From contig NZ_JBOEGM010000020.1 in NCBI RefSeq assembly GCF_050633425.1, positions 371,963-435,962 of the forward strand: a stretch of 64,000 nucleotides of DNA, in the 5' to 3' direction. Position 1 is the first letter of the stretch. Every line of letters begins with the position of its first letter. Source of the stretch: Pelagimonas sp050633425. GTDB taxonomy: Bacteria > Pseudomonadota > Alphaproteobacteria > Rhodobacterales > Rhodobacteraceae. The notes under the pieces are model-generated. The model made no database searches, was not told where the DNA came from, and saw only the letters and a list, made by a program, of their open reading frames with translations. The translations under genes were made by a program, and so were the position numbers. Positions 61,364 to 64,000 of the stretch are shown in pieces.

Positions 61364-61927
61364 ATGACTGCAATAACCCAGATCCGCCCCGACAACTCAC
61401 AGAAAATTTTTGTCAAAGGCGGCTTGGCTACCTTTTTCACCTACAGAAATCTCAAAGGACAACCTTGCGTTTGCTACTATGTTGGCAAGAGCGCTAAAGC
61501 AAAGCGCTACTCATTCCCAACCGAAGAGAAACGCGCCGAATTTGTAGAGAGAGTGATAACGAATCTTCGCGCCACTGCAGATGAGAAAGCTAAGCGCCGG
61601 GCGGAGCAAAACAAACCCCACAATCTTGAAAAAGGCCTAATCCTTTACACAAGTTGGGGCTACGACCAGACCAATACAGAATTCTATGAAGTGATCAAAG
61701 TTCCTTCCAAATGTTATGTGGTTCTACAGCAAATAGCGGCCCCCCTGGTTGGCGGAGAGACTGACCACATGAGCGGCAACCGGGTTCCAAATCCAGACAA
61801 CAAAATTGGTGAGCCGCTACGCCGCAAAGTTGATATGTCAGGCTCTCGCCCAAGCGTGCGGATCTGCGATGTCGTGACCGCTTGGATCTGGGACGGAAAA
61901 GAAAAATCAGTGAGCTGGTATCACTAA
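61364..61927 (+). CDS. plasmid/phage-type conserved protein, 187 residues
   Basis: Cytosolic protein with an AGGAG ribosome-binding site. The core KGLILYTSWGYDQTNTEFYEV, then LRRKVDMSGSRPSV and an ending tryptophan-rich segment (AWIWDGKEKSVSWYH), is a pattern I associate with plasmid and integrative-element hypothetical proteins. No domain name or function. The first half is lysine/arginine-rich. Its own leader carries twin hairpins and a strong terminator follows. Confidence 0.75.
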   Translation: MTAITQIRPDNSQKIFVKGGLATFFTYRNLKGQPCVCYYVGKSAKAKRYSFPTEEKRAEFVERVITNLRATADEKAKRRAEQNKPHNLEKGLILYTSWGYDQTNTEFYEVIKVPSKCYVVLQQIAAPLVGGETDHMSGNRVPNPDNKIGEPLRRKVDMSGSRPSVRICDVVTAWIWDGKEKSVSWYH

Positions 61928-61935
61928 AAAATCAG

Positions 61936-61958
61936 GCGGGGGAAACCCCGCTTTTTTT
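61936..61958 (+). terminator. terminator after the 187-residue gene
   Basis: GCGGGG-GAAA-CCCCGC stem-loop followed by seven Ts, with a GNRA-type loop. Confidence 0.92.
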
Positions 61959-61989
61959 CACAATTGGGTCATATTGCGCTTGCATCTTT

Positions 61990-62037
61990 GGGCCGCAGCC
62001 CATATAAATAAATCATCGACAAGGGATAAGAGATCCC
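61990..62037 (+). promoter_or_regulatory. twin-hairpin leader, copy 2
   Basis: GGGC-CGCA-GCCC (61990-62001), 21-base spacer, GGGAT-AAGAG-ATCCC (62023-62037), then 21 bases to ATG 62059. The stems and loops are identical to copy 1; the spacers differ, so the structure is what is kept. Confidence 0.8.
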
Positions 62038-62058
62038 ACGAAACGAAAGGAGAAGTCG

Positions 62059-62364
62059 ATGAAAGTAGAACTGATCATACCCGCACAGGATAACGACGGT
62101 TCGGATAATTCCGCCATCATCACCGCAGCTATCAAGGACATGTGCCAGCTTTATGGCGGTGCAACCGTCTATGATGCCGCCGGGTACTGGATCAACGACA
62201 ACGGCCACCTCTATGAGGATGCCGTCAAGGTTCTGGTCAGCGCCGCAACTAAGCCTGACGAAGCCAAAGCCGAGTTGACCAAGTTGGCTCGCGATATCTT
62301 GGACGCCACCGATCAAGAGGCGGTTTTCGTCTCAGTTGGTGGTGACGCCGAAATCATCGAATAA
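62059..62364 (+). CDS. small acidic hypothetical protein, 101 residues
   Basis: AAAGGAGAAG ribosome-binding site and a plain start. Acidic sequence with MCQLYGGATVYDAAGYWIND, a pattern I have seen in small plasmid/phage proteins, no named domain. It carries the second twin-hairpin leader. The next gene starts 49 bases downstream and may be co-transcribed. Confidence 0.75.
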   Translation: MKVELIIPAQDNDGSDNSAIITAAIKDMCQLYGGATVYDAAGYWINDNGHLYEDAVKVLVSAATKPDEAKAELTKLARDILDATDQEAVFVSVGGDAEIIE

Positions 62365-62413
62365 CAAACCGGGGCGGCACCAGCCGCCTCACCATGCCCC
62401 GAAAGGAAAGACT

Positions 62414-62869
62414 ATGCCTATCGCAATCGTTATGTCGCAGTCGGGCGCAATCCCGGCCATCATAGCAGAAGACACCACAGCCGATCTGGTGGCGGCGCTG
62501 ACCGCTCTAGCTGACGCCCCAGACCTCGCAAACGAAGGCGCAGCGCGACTGTGGTTGCAATCCCTCCCCCAGCCATCTGGATGGTTCAAAACCGCTGAGG
62601 AAGCCCGCGCGCACGTTCAGCGCATGAAAGAAGATGTGCCAATCTTACCCGGCGCTGAAATCGCTGCGGCGCGTGAAGCACTTGGTTTAGGTCGTGCGCA
62701 ATTCGCATCGGCTCTTGGCATGGGCGGAAACGACAACACCCGTCACAAGGCGATATTTGATATTGAAAACGAAGCGATCAACAAGAGCAGTGGCAGACCA
62801 AGGGTGTTGAATCCAAACGCGACCCTGCGACTGCGAGCGCTCATGGCAGAAAATGGTTTGGGAAAATAG
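62414..62869 (+). CDS. XRE-like helix-turn-helix protein
   Basis: 151 residues from ATG 62414 with a GAAAGGAAAG ribosome-binding site. The N-terminal half is an unnamed domain (SGAIPAIIAEDTTADLV onward). The C-terminal half reads as an XRE-type HTH: AAREALGLGRAQFASALGM, then the second helix interrupted by GGNDNTRHK, then AIFDIENEAIN. Probably a regulator in the accessory segment. A strong terminator follows. Confidence 0.7.
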   Translation: MPIAIVMSQSGAIPAIIAEDTTADLVAALTALADAPDLANEGAARLWLQSLPQPSGWFKTAEEARAHVQRMKEDVPILPGAEIAAAREALGLGRAQFASALGMGGNDNTRHKAIFDIENEAINKSSGRPRVLNPNATLRLRALMAENGLGK

Positions 62870-62881
62870 CTACAGCGGAAA

Positions 62882-62908
62882 AAAGGGTGGCGCAGAATGC
62901 CACCCTTT
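62882..62908 (+). terminator. terminator after the HTH gene
   Basis: Perfect 10-bp stem AAAGGGTGGC / GCCACCCTTT with a 7-base loop. Confidence 0.85.
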
Positions 62909-62973
62909 CGCTTGAAACCACCACCAAACCGCTAACGCCTAGCTTGGGGCTCATTGATCCGACAGCTAACCTG

Positions 62974-63063
62974 TTAGCTGCTTTTGACGATCGTCAAGAC
63001 TACCTTGAACCGACCGACGCGAAGGACTGAGCCTTCGACCTGTACTTCGAATTTTTTCTTCAT
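62974..63063 (-). CDS. possible microprotein of 29 residues
   Basis: ATG 63063, preceded by GGGGT. The basic, beta-like peptide begins MKKKFEVQVEG and ends KVVLTIVKSS. Too short for the usual gene callers. No family; only the ATG, purine-rich upstream region and plausible composition support it. Confidence 0.35.
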   Translation of the reverse strand: MKKKFEVQVEGSVLRVGRFKVVLTIVKSS

Positions 63064-63176
63064 GGATTACCCCATAAATAAAATATGATTGTATCCAGGC
63101 CGATGGGGAGATAGAGTTTCAATTGTCTAGGTTGAAAACTCCACGTCGCCCCTCGGGCACTGATTGCTTTTCGGCT

Positions 63177-63206
63177 AAAAGGTCAGCCAATTGGTTGGCC
63201 TTTTTT
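63177..63206 (+). terminator. strong hairpin with U-tract, no obvious gene
   Basis: AAAAGGTCAGCCAA / TTGGTTGGCCTTTT can form a long hairpin (some G-U pairs) followed by a run of Ts. It looks like a rho-independent terminator, yet no plus-strand gene ends nearby, so it may end a small RNA. Confidence 0.6.
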
Positions 63207-63875
63207 CTTGGTCTGCTTGCGACGCCACGCCGATCCTGGAGCAAGCCCAAATCTATCATTTTGTGTCGATCCTTTCTAAGGTTCGTTACCTTGTCGATCA
63301 GCTTATCCCTCTGCCCCCTGATCGACAAGCGCCCGGTGACCAGGAGTTGGCGGAAAGTGTCAAATCTCCTAACTACCCTTGACATGTTTCGACACACCAA
63401 GGGAAATTATCGTTTATTTATATGGTGGTTACAGGTTGTATTGACCATCTCAGCCGAAAACCGTTCTCGATCATGGGCTTACCCAAATTCATCTTGTCAA
63501 ATATGAGCAGAGTGCAAAGGTTTTTCCAGATGTACATAAATAGAACGGTACAAGTCCGCCAGCTTGAGCATGCCCAACCTCGCCTCCCCAAAAAAAAATT
63601 TCCCACGAAGTTTCGGGACCGGCTCTCCGCCTTTTGCGGCGGCAAAAGCGTCGGGCATCGACCTTTTCCAGCCGATTTTCGCAGCGAAGTGATTCGGGTT
63701 CACCGTAAAAGGATCAGACCAAAGCCGCGATGCTTTAGGGAATTCCTTTGCAAATGACGACTTAACTGCCCCAATTGCGTGCTTCAGGATCAACCCGCCG
63801 AAAGTAGGAACGCATAGTGAACAAAAATCACCTATCAAAGGGTTTTGTTAATCCCTACCCCGATACTTTGACCAT
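63207..63875. other. intergenic region of about 670 bp
   Basis: No convincing gene on either strand; open frames lack ribosome-binding sites and familiar sequence. An eight-A run occurs near 63591-63598. It lies within the accessory segment at the right end. Confidence 0.5.
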
Positions 63876-64000
63876 ATGAAAACAGTAAGAACATTCGCGC
63901 CCGAAGAACTCGAAATTCTCGAAATCGAAGTTTTTGGCAAGACCGTCAAAATCGGTTGGCCGAAAGAGTACCTGCGCCCTAGGGCGTCACATCCTCAAAC
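63876..64000 (+). CDS. partial hypothetical gene, cut by the window end
   Basis: Starts MKTVRTFAPEELEILEIEVF and runs off the edge after 41 codons. The start looks real (ATG in an AT-rich leader, acidic protein-like beginning), but no ribosome-binding site is strong and too little is seen to name it. Confidence 0.5.
   Translation, partial: MKTVRTFAPEELEILEIEVFGKTVKIGWPKEYLRPRASHPQ

Noticed and set aside
63119..63400. 93-residue minus-strand frame at the right end
   Set aside because: It overlaps the terminator-like hairpin and lacks a ribosome-binding site; the sequence is basic but unlike a known protein.
1..64000. CRISPR array
   Set aside because: Tandem repeats are contiguous 11-17 bp units without spacers; no repeat-spacer pattern or cas genes were seen.

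Overview
The window is chromosomal DNA from an alphaproteobacterium of the Rhodobacteraceae (Roseobacter group). Three things point there: the gene order of the housekeeping blocks (trpF-lapA-ihfB / rpsA / cmk-aroA; metK-lnt-corC-ybeY-phoH-miaB; fabI-fabB / fabA-irr), a SAM/SAH riboswitch in front of metK, which is a Rhodobacterales speciality, and an Irr-type Fur regulator divergent from fabA. Base composition is high GC, except in a few islands that are visibly AT-richer.

Layout. 0-4.6 kb: LysR regulator, truB, alpha/beta hydrolase plus haloacid dehalogenase, a VOC protein and an FKBP isomerase. 4.8-11.3 kb: a catabolic run (pcaD, a second hydrolase, pcaB, an MFS exporter, a zinc alcohol dehydrogenase and an enolase-superfamily dehydratase) with no protocatechuate dioxygenase genes nearby. 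11.3-15.4 kb: a BigR/SqrR-like ArsR regulator with both redox cysteines, an amidase, an acyl-CoA synthetase and a DUF1992 protein. 15.7-16.6 kb: a dead IS5-family element. 16.6-28.8 kb: YrbL-like protein, flavodoxin-like protein, methyltransferase, SRAP protein, tRNA-Gly, ABC exporter, 5'-nucleotidase, DUF952-pyrD-arsC, trpF, lapA-like gene and ihfB.

28.8-35.5 kb is an accessory island between ihfB and rpsA. It carries a secreted caspase-fold protein, small exported proteins, and a reading frame of about 1,208 codons (31496-35119). That frame is cut by two homopolymer frameshifts and three in-frame TAA codons but otherwise reads through seamlessly. A second island (37.4-41.1 kb, KAP P-loop NTPase, GNAT, lipoprotein, nitroreductase/HxlR pair) separates rpsA from cmk. 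A third (57.7-59.3 kb, NYN-LOTUS protein) separates fabB from fabA. Normally contiguous essential operons have therefore been opened at three places.

41.1-57.7 kb is mostly housekeeping: cmk, aroA, trmB, metK with its riboswitch, lnt, corC-like, ybeY, phoH, a lipoprotein/OmpA pair sharing a duplicated module, miaB, fabI and fabB. 60.5-64 kb is accessory: a lipoprotein, a zinc-ribbon protein, and two plasmid/phage-like small genes that share the same twin-hairpin leader. It ends in a gene cut by the window edge.

Across the window I count about a dozen short-period (11-17 bp) tandem repeats, many at 3' ends of genes and four with a period of exactly 14 bp. Start sites were chosen by ribosome-binding sites and family N-termini. 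All function calls are from reading the sequence without database searches.
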